Shown: positions 35,348 through 48,502, counted from the first letter of the stretch. The stretch is DNA of 64,000 bases from Thiomicrospira cyclica ALM1 (GCF_000214825.1 NC_015581.1:1302001-1366000), one strand, 5' to 3'. Translations and numbers: made by a program. The notes: generated by a model from the sequence alone, not told the origin.

Positions 35348-38168
35348 AGTGGCGGACTTCGCCGTCACCTACGACGTTATCGACACAGCGTTGGCACAGC
35401 TCAGGATGATCCGCATCAACACCAATATCTTCACGGTGATGCCAACAGCGCGGGCATTTTTCAGCCTGCACCGCTTGGGCATCTAGCCACAAACCGGCCA
35501 GTTCAGACTCCACCGCCGTAGCGGACTTCTCAGCTAATGGCAATACCTGCGCGTAAGAGGTAATCAATACAAAGCGCAATTCGTCCTGTAACTTGGCCAA
35601 GGCGTTATACAGCTCGCCATCCGCATAGAGTTTAACTTGCGCGGTCAGGCTGGCTTTAATTTCACCGGCATTACGCAACTCTTCCAGACGCTTGGACACT
35701 GCCGAACGCACTTCAATCATCTGCGCCCAATAGGCGGAATTCATCTCAGCGGTTTCATCCAACGCGGTCAGCCCTTCATACCAGGTGGCGACAAACACGG
35801 TTTTCTCACGCTCACCCGGAATATATTGCCAAATTTCTTCGGCAGTAAAACTCAAAATCGGCGCAATCCAACGCGTCATGGCTTCAATAATATGATACAA
35901 AGCGGTTTGGGCAGAACGACGCGCCAAGCCATCGGTTTTACAGGTGTATTGACGGTCTTTAATGACGTCTAAATAAAACGCCCCCAGTTCAATTGAGCAG
36001 AAATGCGACACCGCCTGATAAATTTGATGGAAATGATACTGCTCATAAGACGCGACAATCTGCTGCTGCAACTGGTGGGCATGGCCGACCGCCCATTTAT
36101 CGAGTGGCAATAAATCGGCATAGGCCACCAAATCAGTGGCCGGATTAAAGCCGTTCAGATTCGCAAGTAAGAAACGGGCGGTATTACGAATACGGCGATA
36201 GGCATCGGCGGTGCGGCTGATAATTTCGTCCGACACGGTCATTTCATAACGGTAATCGGCGGCTGAAATCCACAGGCGTAAAATATCTGCGCCAAGGGTG
36301 TCAGCGATTTTTTGCGGCGCGACCACATTGCCTTTCGATTTCGACATTTTTTTGCCGTCTTTATCGACTGTAAACCCATGCGTCAGCACTTGTTTATAAG
36401 GCGCGGCATTATTCATTGCCATGCCGGTTAACAAGGACGACTGGAACCAACCGCGATGCTGATCCGACCCTTCTAAATACAAATCCGCCGGTGCTTGCAA
36501 TTCGTCACGCTGCTGACAAACCGCAAAATGGGTCACGCCGGAATCGAACCAAACATCGAGAATATCTTGTACTTTTTCATAGTCATCGGCTTCATCACCC
36601 AATAACTCAACTGCGTCCAAGTCATACCAGGCATCAATCGAGTTCTGCTCGATACGTTGCGCAATCTGTTCCATTAATTCAACGGTACGCGGGTGCATTT
36701 CACCCGTCACCTTATGCACAAAAATACAAATTGGAACTCCCCATAAACGCTGACGTGAAATACACCAATCCGGGCGACCTTCAATCATCGCTTCAATCCG
36801 GTTTTGTCCCCAATCCGGTACCCACTCGACCGTTTTGATCGCGTTCATCGCGCTGGCACGCAAGCCTTGTTGATCCATGCTAATAAACCATTGTGGGGTG
36901 GCACGGAAAATCAACGGCGTTTTGGTGCGCCAACAGTGTGGATAGCTATGACGAATCGCTTGGTGATGCAATAACGCACCGCGCTCACGCAACACCTCAA
37001 GCACTGGCTCATCCGCTTTCAGCACGTTAATGCCCGCAAATAAAGGCGTGCCTTCAACAAAGGTACCGGAACCATCCACCGGACAATCCACCTCTAAATC
37101 ATATTTTAAGCCGACAATAAAGTCGTCCTGACCATGCCCCGGCGCGGTATGCACACAGCCGGTACCGGCGTCGGTGGTGACATGCTCACCCAAAATAATC
37201 GGCACAATGCGCTCATAGAAGGGATGCTGTAAGCGGATTAAATCAAATTGATCACCACGGCCATAGGCCACCACACGATAATGCTCAATATCACACTTCG
37301 CCATCACGTCTTTAACCAGTGCTTCGGCCATAAATAAACGCTCTTTGCCCTGCTCAGTTTCCACATGTACCAGCGCATACTCCAGTTCAGGATTAATCGC
37401 GACCGCCTGGTTAGCTGGCAAGGTCCAAGGTGTCGTGGTCCAAATCACCACCGACAATGGGCCTTCCCCCGTGTGATCTTCAATATGGTGACAACGCTCA
37501 AAAAACGCTGCTTCGTCCACAACCCTGAACCGCACATCAATCGCGTTTGAACGTTTTTCTTCGTATTCGACTTCCGCTTCCGCCAGCGCCGAACGCCCAC
37601 CGATTGACCAATAAACCGGCTTGGTGCCCTTCACTAAATGACCTTTTTCAATGATCTTAGCCAGTGCGCGTACTTCATTCGCCTCAAAATCAAACGCCTT
37701 GGTTAGGTAGGGGTTGTTCCAATCCGCCATAATTCCCAAACGCTGAAAGTCTTTCATCTGGCCTTCAACTTGGCTTTGCGCATAGTCACGGCAGGCCTGG
37801 CGGAATTCACGCTCATTCAATTTGACGCCCACCTTGCCGTGTTTTTTCTCAACATTTAATTCAATCGGCAAACCATGACAATCCCAACCCGGCACAAATG
37901 GTGCATCAAAGCCACTTAAACCTTTGGATTTGACAATCATGTCCTTAAGAACCTTATTAACAGCGTGACCAATATGAATATCGCCATTGGCATAGGGTGG
38001 GCCGTCATGCAGCACAAATTTCGGACGTCCTGCCATCGTTTGACGCACGGTTTGATACAAATCGTCATCTAACCAGGCCTGCACTTGTTTTGGCTCACGC
38101 TGGGGCAATCCGCCACGCATCGGAAAATTGGTTTCGGGGAGATTAAGAGTGTGCTTGTAATCGGTCAT
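35340..38168 (-). CDS. ileS: isoleucyl-tRNA synthetase
   Basis: A 942-residue class Ia synthetase. HIGH motif: [13 protein letters not shown] near residue 65. Editing (CP1) domain: [18 protein letters not shown] and [20 protein letters not shown] motif: [13 protein letters not shown]. The C-terminal zinc site is CPRCWHH and CQRC. Length equals the E. coli enzyme. The ATG shares a base with the ribF stop (TAATG), indicating coupling. Confidence 0.97.
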   Translation of the reverse strand: MTDYKHTLNLPETNFPMRGGLPQREPKQVQAWLDDDLYQTVRQTMAGRPKFVLHDGPPYANGDIHIGHAVNKVLKDMIVKSKGLSGFDAPFVPGWDCHGLPIELNVEKKHGKVGVKLNEREFRQACRDYAQSQVEGQMKDFQRLGIMADWNNPYLTKAFDFEANEVRALAKIIEKGHLVKGTKPVYWSIGGRSALAEAEVEYEEKRSNAIDVRFRVVDEAAFFERCHHIEDHTGEGPLSVVIWTTTPWTLPANQAVAINPELEYALVHVETEQGKERLFMAEALVKDVMAKCDIEHYRVVAYGRGDQFDLIRLQHPFYERIVPIILGEHVTTDAGTGCVHTAPGHGQDDFIVGLKYDLEVDCPVDGSGTFVEGTPLFAGINVLKADEPVLEVLRERGALLHHQAIRHSYPHCWRTKTPLIFRATPQWFISMDQQGLRASAMNAIKTVEWVPDWGQNRIEAMIEGRPDWCISRQRLWGVPICIFVHKVTGEMHPRTVELMEQIAQRIEQNSIDAWYDLDAVELLGDEADDYEKVQDILDVWFDSGVTHFAVCQQRDELQAPADLYLEGSDQHRGWFQSSLLTGMAMNNAAPYKQVLTHGFTVDKDGKKMSKSKGNVVAPQKIADTLGADILRLWISAADYRYEMTVSDEIISRTADAYRRIRNTARFLLANLNGFNPATDLVAYADLLPLDKWAVGHAHQLQQQIVASYEQYHFHQIYQAVSHFCSIELGAFYLDVIKDRQYTCKTDGLARRSAQTALYHIIEAMTRWIAPILSFTAEEIWQYIPGEREKTVFVATWYEGLTALDETAEMNSAYWAQMIEVRSAVSKRLEELRNAGEIKASLTAQVKLYADGELYNALAKLQDELRFVLITSYAQVLPLAEKSATAVESELAGLWLDAQAVQAEKCPRCWHHREDIGVDADHPELCQRCVDNVVGDGEVRHYA

Positions 38169-39133
38169 TATGGCTTCTCAAAATTTGAATGATATGAATG
38201 AGTTAATAAAGCTCTGGCCTGCTCGGCATCCTGTACAATTTGTGCTTGGAGCGCCGGCAACCCACTGAATGTCATTTCTGGACGAATAAACGCCTCAAGG
38301 CGCACTTCAACGTGGGCACCATAAACCATTTTTTTCCAATCGAAAAGATGGACTTCAATCGATGGTCTTTGACCCTGAACAGTCGGACGCAGCCCAATAT
38401 TTGCGACACCAGGCCAAGGCTGGTCTGCTAGGCCTGCAACGCTAACCGCAAAAACCCCATTTACCGGCATTTGCAAACGTTTGGGGTTCAAATTTAAAGT
38501 CGGAAAACCCAATGTACGTCCGAGTTTTTGACCATGAATTACCCGGCCTTCAAACCGAAATCCCTGACCCATTAATCGCGCGACTTCAGATAAATCCGGC
38601 TTCGCTAGCACCTGGCGTACTCGTGTACTACTGACGCGTGCGCCGTCAAGATTAAAGGTTGGCATCGCGCTGACACTGAACCCCATTTGCACTCCTCTTT
38701 GACGCAAAAATGCAAAATCGCCCTGCCGCTGGTAACCAAATTTAAAATCGTCTCCGATCACCAAATGCTTAGCATGTAATTGTTTGTGCAATACCTGATC
38801 CACAAAATCAATTGCTGTTAAAACAGCAAAGGACCGATTAAAGCTAACACAAAGCAAATAATCAATACCAACGCCGGCCAAAGCATGTGCTTTTTCACGC
38901 AAATTCATCAACCGAACCGGTGCCTGCTCAGGGCGAAAGTACTCGATAGGAAAGGGTTCAAAAACCATCGCTACACTTGGCAAACCTAGAGCTTCCGCCT
39001 GTTGCTTTACCTGAGCTAAGACACGCTGATGTCCCAAGTGTACCCCATCAAAATTACCAATAGTAATAACACTGCCCTTGGCAAAATCGGCAGTAAATTG
39101 GTTAATGTTATGAAGGCCACGAATTAAACGCAT
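38168..39133 (-). CDS. ribF: bifunctional riboflavin kinase / FAD synthetase
   Basis: A 321-residue enzyme making FMN and then FAD. The N-terminal nucleotidyltransferase domain has [14 protein letters not shown] (HxGH-type motif), and the C-terminal flavokinase domain has [13 protein letters not shown] and the [11 protein letters not shown] segment. First gene of ribF-ileS-lspA, a conserved gammaproteobacterial order; murJ lies upstream on the same strand. No FMN riboswitch was seen in the 78-bp gap. Confidence 0.95.
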   Translation of the reverse strand: MRLIRGLHNINQFTADFAKGSVITIGNFDGVHLGHQRVLAQVKQQAEALGLPSVAMVFEPFPIEYFRPEQAPVRLMNLREKAHALAGVGIDYLLCVSFNRSFAVLTAIDFVDQVLHKQLHAKHLVIGDDFKFGYQRQGDFAFLRQRGVQMGFSVSAMPTFNLDGARVSSTRVRQVLAKPDLSEVARLMGQGFRFEGRVIHGQKLGRTLGFPTLNLNPKRLQMPVNGVFAVSVAGLADQPWPGVANIGLRPTVQGQRPSIEVHLFDWKKMVYGAHVEVRLEAFIRPEMTFSGLPALQAQIVQDAEQARALLTHSYHSNFEKP

Positions 39134-39171
39134 TGCAACGGCTTGGTTTCTCTGAACAAAAATAAACCGCG

Positions 39172-39199
39172 ATTATAACGGATTAGGCGCAGACTGTAA
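39172..39199 (-). promoter_or_regulatory. promoter for ribF-ileS-lspA
   Basis: On the minus strand TTACAG (39199-39194) and a perfect TATAAT (39177-39172) are 16 bp apart, about 40 bp before the ribF start. Confidence 0.6.
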
Positions 39200-39211
39200 C
39201 CCTTGTTAAGT

Positions 39212-40777
39212 TCATCCCAATTCATCAGCATTCAGAGAACTTTCTTCTCGGTTTTTTAGTTGGCGTAAAAAAGCCTTTGGCCGAAAGCCTACGGCAACCA
39301 TCGCAGCCAAATAAGCCAAGATCGCCAGCAAAATAATGCCTAACAACCAGCTAACACGCTGCCAGGCGCTAAAGTCTAACCAGGCCTGGTGTTCGGGGTT
39401 AATCAGCAAAATCACTAAAACCATCACCAGCAAGCCCAAGGTCACTTGTAGTAAAAACCAGCGCCAAGGAGTTTGAAGACAAAACACCCCCTGCTTGAGC
39501 AAAAAATAATAGAGGAGCCCGGCATTAAGCATCGCCGAAATAGAGGTCGCCAAAGCTAACCCCACATGCGCAAGCGGGCCGATCAACAGCAAATTTAAAA
39601 TAATGTTACTCACCAAGGCGACCACCGCAATTTTGACCGGCGTTTTCATATCCTTGCGCGCATAAAAAGCCGGTGCCAACACCTTCACCAAAATAAAACC
39701 TAACAGACCCAGTGAGTAGGCCATCAAGCTATGACTCGACATCAACACATCAAAAGCGGTAAATTCACCATAAAAAAACAAGGTGACTAACAAGGGCTGT
39801 GCCAATAAAAATAGCCCAAGCGTTGCAGGAATCGCAATGAGTACGACCAGTTTTAAGGCAAAATCTAAATCCCGCCTAAAGCCATCCCAGTCAGCACGAG
39901 CAGCTTTTTTTGACAAGCCTGGTAACACTACGGTTGCCAAGGCTACCCCAAACACACCCAACGGAAACTCCATTAAACGGTCTGAGTAATACAACCAAGA
40001 CACACTACCAGTCACCAAAAAAGACGCCAAAATGGTATCAACCAATAAATTAATTTGCGCCACTGAAACCCCAAATAAAGCAGGCAGCATCAAGCGTTTA
40101 ACCTCACCAACACCGGGATCAGTGGCCAGAGTAGGTTTAGGTAGCAAGTTCATATGCCACAAAAACGGCAAATGAAATAACAACTGCACCAGACCTGCCA
40201 ATAACACACCCCAAGCCAAGGCCATAATGGGCTCTTCGAGTTGTGGTGCCAACCAAATGGCACAACCAATCAATACCAGATTTAACCAAACGGGGGTAAA
40301 TGCGGGTACCGCAAATTTGTTATAAGTATTCATCAAGGCCGACGACAAGGCCACCAGCGAAATCAACAGCAAATAGGGAAATGTCAACTGCAACATCGCC
40401 GTAGCTAATGCAAACTTTTCAGGATCGCTGCGAAAACCGGGCGCAAAAACAGTCATCCATAAGGATGCACCGAACACACCAAATAAAGTTAAGATCAATA
40501 GAATAAAGCCAAGTCGCAACCCAATCGCTGCCACTAAATGGCGAACAGCCTCATGACCACGATTCTCCTTGGTATCTGCCAACACCGGTACAAAGGCTTG
40601 TGAAAAAGCGCCTTCGGCAAACAAACGACGAAAAAAGTTGGGGATTTTAAAGGCGACAAAGAAGGCATCGGCCCCTGCAGATGCGCCAAAAAAACGAGCA
40701 ATCACCATATCACGCACAAAACCTAAAATGCGTGAAATAAAGGTCATGCTACCCACATTGAGGGTTGCCTTAATCAT
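39212..40777 (-). CDS. murJ: lipid II flippase MurJ
   Basis: A 521-residue polytopic protein (about 14 membrane helices) of the MOP superfamily that flips lipid II for peptidoglycan synthesis. The N-terminus has TLNVGSMTFISRILGFVRDM with essential Arg residues, and RRLFAEGAFSQAFVPV is the family signature. ATG 40777 is chosen; a TTG three codons earlier is also possible. Upstream of ribF, as is common. A full CCAGGCCTGG copy lies near its 3' end. Confidence 0.95.
   Translation of the reverse strand: MIKATLNVGSMTFISRILGFVRDMVIARFFGASAGADAFFVAFKIPNFFRRLFAEGAFSQAFVPVLADTKENRGHEAVRHLVAAIGLRLGFILLILTLFGVFGASLWMTVFAPGFRSDPEKFALATAMLQLTFPYLLLISLVALSSALMNTYNKFAVPAFTPVWLNLVLIGCAIWLAPQLEEPIMALAWGVLLAGLVQLLFHLPFLWHMNLLPKPTLATDPGVGEVKRLMLPALFGVSVAQINLLVDTILASFLVTGSVSWLYYSDRLMEFPLGVFGVALATVVLPGLSKKAARADWDGFRRDLDFALKLVVLIAIPATLGLFLLAQPLLVTLFFYGEFTAFDVLMSSHSLMAYSLGLLGFILVKVLAPAFYARKDMKTPVKIAVVALVSNIILNLLLIGPLAHVGLALATSISAMLNAGLLYYFLLKQGVFCLQTPWRWFLLQVTLGLLVMVLVILLINPEHQAWLDFSAWQRVSWLLGIILLAILAYLAAMVAVGFRPKAFLRQLKNREESSLNADELG
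39380..39389. repeat. iterated palindrome CCAGGCCTGG
   Basis: Full copy in murJ, Gln-Ala-Trp frame, within ACCAGGCCTGGT. Confidence 0.7.
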
Positions 40778-40962
40778 GTTAGCCAAACTGTTATGTCCTG
40801 CAATCTAAGTCCTTTAAACCGTGTGAAGCGTTAACCCTTATTTGAAGTCTTTGCAATGATGAAAAATACAAGACTTTAAACTACTATTTTACGAAAAGTT
40901 GCTATTATTTACTTAGGCTTTAATTGATAATTTCCAATCATACCAAAACAAGGGTTACTACA

Positions 40963-42594
40963 ATGAATGCAGCAGAGCTATTGGTCAAGTGCCTTGAAAA
41001 CGAAGGAGTTGAATATATTTTTGGCATCCCTGGCGAAGAAAACCTCGACATTATGGACGCGCTCCTCGACAGCCCAATTGAGTTTATTCTTACGCGCCAC
41101 GAACAAGGCGGCGCCTTCATGGCCGATGTCTATGGTCGCCTTACCGGTAAAGCCGGCGTCTGTTTATCAACCCTTGGTCCAGGCGCTACCAATCTAGTTA
41201 CCGGTGTGGCTGACGCCAATATGGACCACGCCCCCGTAGTAGCGATAGCAGGTCAAGCGTCAACGAATCGTCTACATAAAGAAAGCCACCAGGTGCTTGA
41301 TTTAGTCAACCTGTTTCAACCTATCACAAAATACAGCACCCAAATTCTAAGCCCAGATATTGTACCCGAGGTCGTGCGAAAAGCCTTCAAAGTGGCACAA
41401 ATGGAAAAACCTGGCTGTTGCTTTATTGACTTCCCAGAAAACATCGCACCCATGACCGTTAATAAACAACCCTTAAAACCTCAAGCACCTAAAGCCCCTT
41501 TCCCCCATCCGGATAAAGTAGCCTTAGCCGCTGAAATTATTAGCAAAGCGCGCTACCCCATTATTTTAGCGGGTAACGGCATTGTCCGTAATAACGCTAA
41601 CACGGCCCTTGCCACTTTTGCAGAAAGCCATCAAATCCCCGTTGCCAATACTTTTATGGCAAAAGGTGTTTTACCCTGCCGCCACCCTCTGGCACTGGGA
41701 ACAATTGGTTTACAAGCCCGTGATTATATCGCATGCGGTATCGACCGTGCCGATGTGATTATTTGTGTTGGCTACGATATCGTCGAATATCACCCTCATT
41801 TGTGGAATCACTGCCCAGATTGCCACATTATCCATCTCGACTCTCAACCTGCCGAAGTTGACGAATTTTACAGCCTCGCTGTAGGGATCGTAGCCGATTT
41901 AAATGAAAGCCTAAACCAGCTTTCCAAACAGGTTGTGCGCCAAAACCAAACCGATGTGAGTCCAATCAAACGCTTAATTGACAACGAATTAAGCCAATTT
42001 GCAGCAGATAATCATTTTCCGGTTAAGCCACAAAAAGCGATCTATGATTTGCGCCAAGCTTTGGCAGATGAAGATATTGTCATTTGTGATGTAGGTGCCC
42101 ATAAAATGTGGATGGCTCGACTCTATCCTGCTCAAGCACCGAACACCTGCATTATTTCAAATGGCTTTGCGGCTATGGGCATTGCACTGCCCGGTGCGAT
42201 GGCGGCTAAACTCGCCCATCCTGACCGAAAGGTAGTTGCCCTAACCGGGGATGCTGGTTTCTTAATGAATGTTCAAGAAATTGAAACTGCCGTGCGACTC
42301 AAACTCAATATCGTGGTGTTAATTTGGAATGATAGTGGTTATGGATTAATTAAGTGGAAGCAACTCAATGAATTTGGTCGCGAGAGCCATATCGCGTTTA
42401 ACAACCCTGACTTTGTCAAACTGGCTGATGCCTTTGGCGCAACAGGCCTGCGTGTCACCGCTGACTTTAGCTTAGAACAAGCTCTAACTAAAGCAATCGC
42501 CACCGATGGCGTCGTCATTATTGACTGCCCGGTTGATTACTCCGAAAATCTAAAACTCACTGAGCGCTTGGGGCAAATGGTCTGCCCTACCTAG
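40963..42594 (+). CDS. acetolactate synthase, AlsS-type (thiamine diphosphate enzyme)
   Basis: A 543-residue TPP-dependent enzyme condensing two pyruvates to acetolactate. The N-terminal domain has FGIPGEENLDIMDALL (catalytic Glu in RHEQGGAFMADVYGR), and the C-terminal TPP-Mg motif is GDAGFLMNVQEIETAVR...NDSGYG. No small regulatory subunit is encoded nearby, which fits catabolic AlsS rather than IlvB/IlvI; LFQPITKYS is shared with AlsS. The start at 40963 follows AAGGG; 13 in-frame codons upstream are probably untranslated. It stands alone between divergent murJ and the convergent TPR gene, with no acetolactate decarboxylase nearby. Confidence 0.8.
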   Translation: MNAAELLVKCLENEGVEYIFGIPGEENLDIMDALLDSPIEFILTRHEQGGAFMADVYGRLTGKAGVCLSTLGPGATNLVTGVADANMDHAPVVAIAGQASTNRLHKESHQVLDLVNLFQPITKYSTQILSPDIVPEVVRKAFKVAQMEKPGCCFIDFPENIAPMTVNKQPLKPQAPKAPFPHPDKVALAAEIISKARYPIILAGNGIVRNNANTALATFAESHQIPVANTFMAKGVLPCRHPLALGTIGLQARDYIACGIDRADVIICVGYDIVEYHPHLWNHCPDCHIIHLDSQPAEVDEFYSLAVGIVADLNESLNQLSKQVVRQNQTDVSPIKRLIDNELSQFAADNHFPVKPQKAIYDLRQALADEDIVICDVGAHKMWMARLYPAQAPNTCIISNGFAAMGIALPGAMAAKLAHPDRKVVALTGDAGFLMNVQEIETAVRLKLNIVVLIWNDSGYGLIKWKQLNEFGRESHIAFNNPDFVKLADAFGATGLRVTADFSLEQALTKAIATDGVVIIDCPVDYSENLKLTERLGQMVCPT

Positions 42595-42614
42595 TAGACC
42601 TGCCCGATATCCTA

Positions 42615-44387
42615 TTATTGCGTGACCGACTTATTATGGGCACGCAATTTTTTTAGAATACTTTGTACCTCTTCGTTATCCATGTAGTCGCTATGGTAAC
42701 GCTCCCATAGCGCTTCTGCTTCTGCAAACTTACGTAACGCCCATTTAACCTGGATTAAATGTAATAAAACCTCTTCGTCTTGCTGCATCGACCAGGCCTG
42801 ACTGATTAATTTTTCCGCCAACTCATAATCACCTTGTTGGTAAGCTAACCAACCGCGACTATCAATAATATGAAAAGCGTCAGGCGCAATATCCAAGGCC
42901 CGATCCAACAAAATCTGGGCTTTGCTTAAATTAATGCCTTTTTCAGCATAAAAATAACCCAGTGCATTGAGTAAATCCGCTTCGTCTGGATAGAGTTGTA
43001 ACGCGCGCTGAATAACAAACTCATACTCATCATCCAATCCAGTGTTATACAAACTCAGCGCATAAGCATAAATAAGCGGTAACAACTCACTGTGTTTTGA
43101 ATAGGCCTCTCGATAGACACGAACGGCATCATGCCAATGCTCTGCTTGAGAATAAAATGAACCCTGCGCACGCCATAACTTTAACTGAGTAGTGTCATCA
43201 ATAGATGAGACGTCTTGTACCAAGATAGCTAGACGAGCCGTCGCAGCCTCCAAACCGGATCGATCAAAATCGAGCTGTGCCAAAACTAATTGTGCGTCAA
43301 GATGATACACGGGATCTTCAACGCGGCTTAAATGTTGGCGCGCCAAAGTCGCATTATTTTGGCCATGATAAATCAAACCCAAGTAGTAGTTAGCAATATC
43401 TTGATAGGCCTGTTGACGTAACAAGGAATGAAAGTGTGGCATGGCCGCATCTAAATCGCCACGGTCTAAAAGTAATAGCGCCAAGGATAACTGAGAGGCA
43501 CGCGCTTGGGGATTATTGCTCACTATACGCTTATAACGAGCTTCAGCCGCATCAAATTGTTGAGCGCGAACCTCTAGACGTGCGTAACGCTCTTGCATGC
43601 TCCAATCATCGGGCTGAGCCACCATGTAAGCGGCCAACATCTCAATACCCCTTTCATACCAATCTTGCTCTAGATAAATATTAATGAGCGCGAAATACAC
43701 ATCCCGCTCGGACTGAGGGTCTTGAATAACCTCTTCGAGTACTTTCATTGCTAATTGAGGTTGTTGATAATGGTCAGCAACGAAACCATAGACATAACCC
43801 GCGCTCCATTCATCGGGATAACGAAGATAAAGTTGTTCAAAAAAAGCCAACGCAATCTCAGGATCCATACCATGACCGATCTGACTCGCCGCATTTTTTA
43901 AATCCGCCTCTAAGATGTCAGTTGAGCGTTCGCGGTAAGCCTGCCAATTCAATAAAGCTTGTTCCAGATCACCGTCACGAAGCGACATGATGTAGCCAAT
44001 TCGCCAAGGAGTGGCGTTGGCAGGCTCCAGCGAACGCCAAAGGGTCGCACTCTCTTCAATACCTCGCGGTTCATAAGCACTCATTGCAAAATGAAACGCC
44101 CGCTCCGCCAATTGCACATCTTGACTTTGCGACGCGACCCTCATCATCACATGATAGGCATTGACAAAATCACCGTGCGTAGCCAACATTTCAGCCACTA
44201 AAATATCATACATCCAAGAAGGGTTAATCTGCGTAGATGGCAACTGTTGCGCCGCAAGTGAGCCTGTCGATACAGCATCATCGGCCTTAACACTCAGGCT
44301 CTGACCCTGACAACCGGTTAAACCAGATAAGGTTAATCCGCCACCGATTAGAAGTGACAGCACCATCCGGGTTGATATCTTATGCAT
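42615..44387 (-). CDS. TPR-repeat lipoprotein
   Basis: A 590-residue protein with a lipoprotein signal (LTLSGLTG^CQGQ) and about a dozen tetratricopeptide-type helical pairs over residues 60-575; clear ones include ALAFFEQLYLRYPDEWSAGY and ANYYLGLIYHGQNNATLARQ, with ADLLNALGYFYAEKGINLSK near the end. Proteins of this type near the outer membrane act as scaffolds, but no partner is evident. It lies 9 bp behind parE on the same strand and may be co-transcribed. Confidence 0.8.
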   Translation of the reverse strand: MHKISTRMVLSLLIGGGLTLSGLTGCQGQSLSVKADDAVSTGSLAAQQLPSTQINPSWMYDILVAEMLATHGDFVNAYHVMMRVASQSQDVQLAERAFHFAMSAYEPRGIEESATLWRSLEPANATPWRIGYIMSLRDGDLEQALLNWQAYRERSTDILEADLKNAASQIGHGMDPEIALAFFEQLYLRYPDEWSAGYVYGFVADHYQQPQLAMKVLEEVIQDPQSERDVYFALINIYLEQDWYERGIEMLAAYMVAQPDDWSMQERYARLEVRAQQFDAAEARYKRIVSNNPQARASQLSLALLLLDRGDLDAAMPHFHSLLRQQAYQDIANYYLGLIYHGQNNATLARQHLSRVEDPVYHLDAQLVLAQLDFDRSGLEAATARLAILVQDVSSIDDTTQLKLWRAQGSFYSQAEHWHDAVRVYREAYSKHSELLPLIYAYALSLYNTGLDDEYEFVIQRALQLYPDEADLLNALGYFYAEKGINLSKAQILLDRALDIAPDAFHIIDSRGWLAYQQGDYELAEKLISQAWSMQQDEEVLLHLIQVKWALRKFAEAEALWERYHSDYMDNEEVQSILKKLRAHNKSVTQ

Positions 44388-44396
44388 CTTTACGTC

Positions 44397-46315
<1,919 letters not shown>

Positions 46316-46411
46316 GACCAAAAGGCCTGCTTTGGTGAGTGCCTCTAGCATTTTGTCAGCGCTGTCAGTATCATGAGAGATCCATATTGACGGATTTATT
46401 CGAGGTAGACT

Positions 46412-47059
46412 ATGCCAAACCGTGATTACCATGCCGAACGCAAAAGTTATGAGATGGGTGCATTGGATGACAATTTCCTGCAGCACGATCCCTTACTGCT
46501 GTTACAAACCTGGTTTGACGATGCCTTTAACCACAAGGTCGATGAACCCACGGCCATGAATCTAGCCACAGTGGACGCCAAAGGGAGCCCTCATAGTCGT
46601 ATCGTTCTGCTTAAACAATTTGATGAGGCAGGCTTGGTTTTTTACACCAATTATGCCAGCGATAAAGGCGAAGAGCTGTTAGCTAATCCGGTCGCCGCGG
46701 TTAATTTTTTCTGGCCACAACTAGAGCGCCAAATTCGTATTGAAGGTCGAGTAGCCAAAATTAGCCCGGAAGCCTCTGATCGCTATTTTCAGAGCCGTCC
46801 ATTGGATAGCCAGCTCGGCGCGCTGGTTTCTGCTCAAAGCCAAACGCTTCCTAATCGTGACGCGATTGAATTAAAAATGGCCGAGTTAAAACAACAATAC
46901 GCCAATAGCGCACCCACAAGGCCTGCTCATTGGGGTGGCTATTGTTTAACCCCTAAACGTATCGAGTTTTGGCAAGGGCGTCCCAATCGCCTACACGACC
47001 GGCTTAATTTCACCTGTAATACCGCGGGGGAATGGTCAGGTGTACGTCTTTCCCCATAA
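46412..47059 (+). CDS. pdxH: pyridoxine/pyridoxamine 5'-phosphate oxidase
   Basis: A 215-residue FMN enzyme making pyridoxal 5'-phosphate. FMN-binding segments SRIVLLKQFDEAGLVFYTNY and the C-terminal dimerisation motif WGGYCLTPKRIEFWQGRPNR are typical; the terminal VRLSP is the usual RLxP end. GAGG precedes the ATG. Divergent from parE; ung follows after a short gap. Confidence 0.95.
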   Translation: MPNRDYHAERKSYEMGALDDNFLQHDPLLLLQTWFDDAFNHKVDEPTAMNLATVDAKGSPHSRIVLLKQFDEAGLVFYTNYASDKGEELLANPVAAVNFFWPQLERQIRIEGRVAKISPEASDRYFQSRPLDSQLGALVSAQSQTLPNRDAIELKMAELKQQYANSAPTRPAHWGGYCLTPKRIEFWQGRPNRLHDRLNFTCNTAGEWSGVRLSP

Positions 47060-47081
47060 CGCCGACCAGCTTAGCAATACT

Positions 47082-47768
47082 ATGTCGATTAATTTAGCCA
47101 ATCTTATAACTGAACCCAGTTGGCAGGCTCAGCTTGCCCCGCTGTGGAGCCATCCTAGCCTGCAACAACTCAGTGACTTTTTAAATAACGAATTAGCTGA
47201 AGGACATCAAATTTTTCCGGCACAAACCCAATGGTTTCGAGCACTCAATTTAACGCCATACGAACAAGTGAAAGTTGTCATCGTGGGACAGGACCCCTAT
47301 CCCACCGCGGGTCATGCGCATGGTTTAAGTTTTTCAGTCGAGGCCAGTGTCAGCCCTTTACCCAAATCCCTGCGCAATATTTTTCAAGAATTAGTCGATG
47401 ATTTAGGCAGCTGTCCCATCAACGGTGATTTGTCTAGCTGGGCTATCCAGGGCGTATTACTGCTCAACCGTGTGCTAACCTTGCGCGCGGAACAGTCCAA
47501 CAGTCATCAAGGCCAAGGCTGGGAATGGTTTACCGAACAGGTTATTGCCCAGCTTAATAAGCACCCAAATAATATCGTGTTCATTTTGTGGGGCAAACCG
47601 GCTCAGCAACTTCAATCTTTGATTGATACCCGCCATTTATGTTTAATGAGCGCTCATCCCTCGCCTTTGTCTGCGTATCGTGGCTTTTGGGGTAGTAAAC
47701 CATTCAGTCAAGCTAATCATTGGCTGCGCTCGCAAGGCCTTGCTGAAATTGATTGGACGCTGACATAA
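47082..47768 (+). CDS. ung: uracil-DNA glycosylase
   Basis: A 228-residue family 1 UDG removing uracil from DNA. The catalytic loop is GQDPYPTAGHAHGLSFSV (catalytic Asp), the uracil pocket VLLLNRVLTLR, and the Leu intercalation loop HPSPLSAYRGFWG. The ATG at 47082 gives a standard N-terminus (MSINLANLI); a GTG at 47040 in the pdxH end is less likely. The ribosome binding site is weak, so expression may depend on pdxH coupling. Confidence 0.95.
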   Translation: MSINLANLITEPSWQAQLAPLWSHPSLQQLSDFLNNELAEGHQIFPAQTQWFRALNLTPYEQVKVVIVGQDPYPTAGHAHGLSFSVEASVSPLPKSLRNIFQELVDDLGSCPINGDLSSWAIQGVLLLNRVLTLRAEQSNSHQGQGWEWFTEQVIAQLNKHPNNIVFILWGKPAQQLQSLIDTRHLCLMSAHPSPLSAYRGFWGSKPFSQANHWLRSQGLAEIDWTLT

Positions 47769-47782
47769 CCCATTTATTAATC

Positions 47783-48502
47783 TCACATAAACCTGCTTAA
47801 GCCAGTCGTAAAAAAATCGGCGGCTTGCTGGTTGATCTGCTCTAACGAATGATCGGCTGGGATAACACGCGGACTAATCGCAACCTGAATCTCTCCAGGA
47901 TATTTTAAAAAGCTTTTTTTAGGCCAAATTTCGCCGGCATTATGGGTTAAAAAATAGACCGGTACTTGCATTTGTTGCGCTAAACGCGCCGCACCACTTC
48001 CTAATTTACCCACTGTGCCAGTTGGCACGCGAGTCCCTTCTGGAAAAATAACCACCCAATCGCCACGCTCGTTCATGTGTTGCTTGGCTTGCTGTAACAG
48101 CTGTTTGAGTGCTTTGGCACCGGCAGAGCGATTGATGGCAATCGGTTTTAACATGGCTAAGGTCCAGCCAAAAAACGGAATCCACATAAGTTCGCGCTTC
48201 AGCACATAGGTATGACGGGGTAATAAACCATGCAGCGCCAAGGTTTCCCATGCCGATTCATGGTGCGCCATGACAATACTTGGCTGAGAAGAGTCTAGAT
48301 GCTCCAATCCGGCAACCGATACCTTAACACCACACGTCATGCGCAACCACGCGAGTGTTAAACGGGCCCAATAGCCGAGCACAACATACCGAACAGGATA
48401 AGGTGCTAACCATAACAACTGCCCAAACACCGCAAAAAACAGCGTTAAACTGATTCGCCCGATTTCAAACAGCAATGATCGAAAAAACACGACAATTTTC
48501 AT
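47783..48502 (-). CDS. plsC: 1-acyl-sn-glycerol-3-phosphate acyltransferase
   Basis: A 239-residue membrane-bound PlsC-type acyltransferase of phospholipid synthesis. An N-terminal membrane helix (about 5-40) precedes the acyltransferase motifs: AHHESAWETLAL in place of NHx4D (the His-x4-Glu form common in this branch), and FPEGTRVPTG. The ATG overlaps the gmhB stop by 4 bp. The glyQ-glyS-gmhB-plsC order is the same as in Pseudomonas. Confidence 0.9.
   Translation of the reverse strand: MKIVVFFRSLLFEIGRISLTLFFAVFGQLLWLAPYPVRYVVLGYWARLTLAWLRMTCGVKVSVAGLEHLDSSQPSIVMAHHESAWETLALHGLLPRHTYVLKRELMWIPFFGWTLAMLKPIAINRSAGAKALKQLLQQAKQHMNERGDWVVIFPEGTRVPTGTVGKLGSGAARLAQQMQVPVYFLTHNAGEIWPKKSFLKYPGEIQVAISPRVIPADHSLEQINQQAADFFTTGLSRFM

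Noticed and set aside
39134-39211. Possible FMN riboswitch before ribF
   Set aside because: Gap is only 78 bp, holds a sigma70-like promoter, and no RFN-type conserved blocks were seen.
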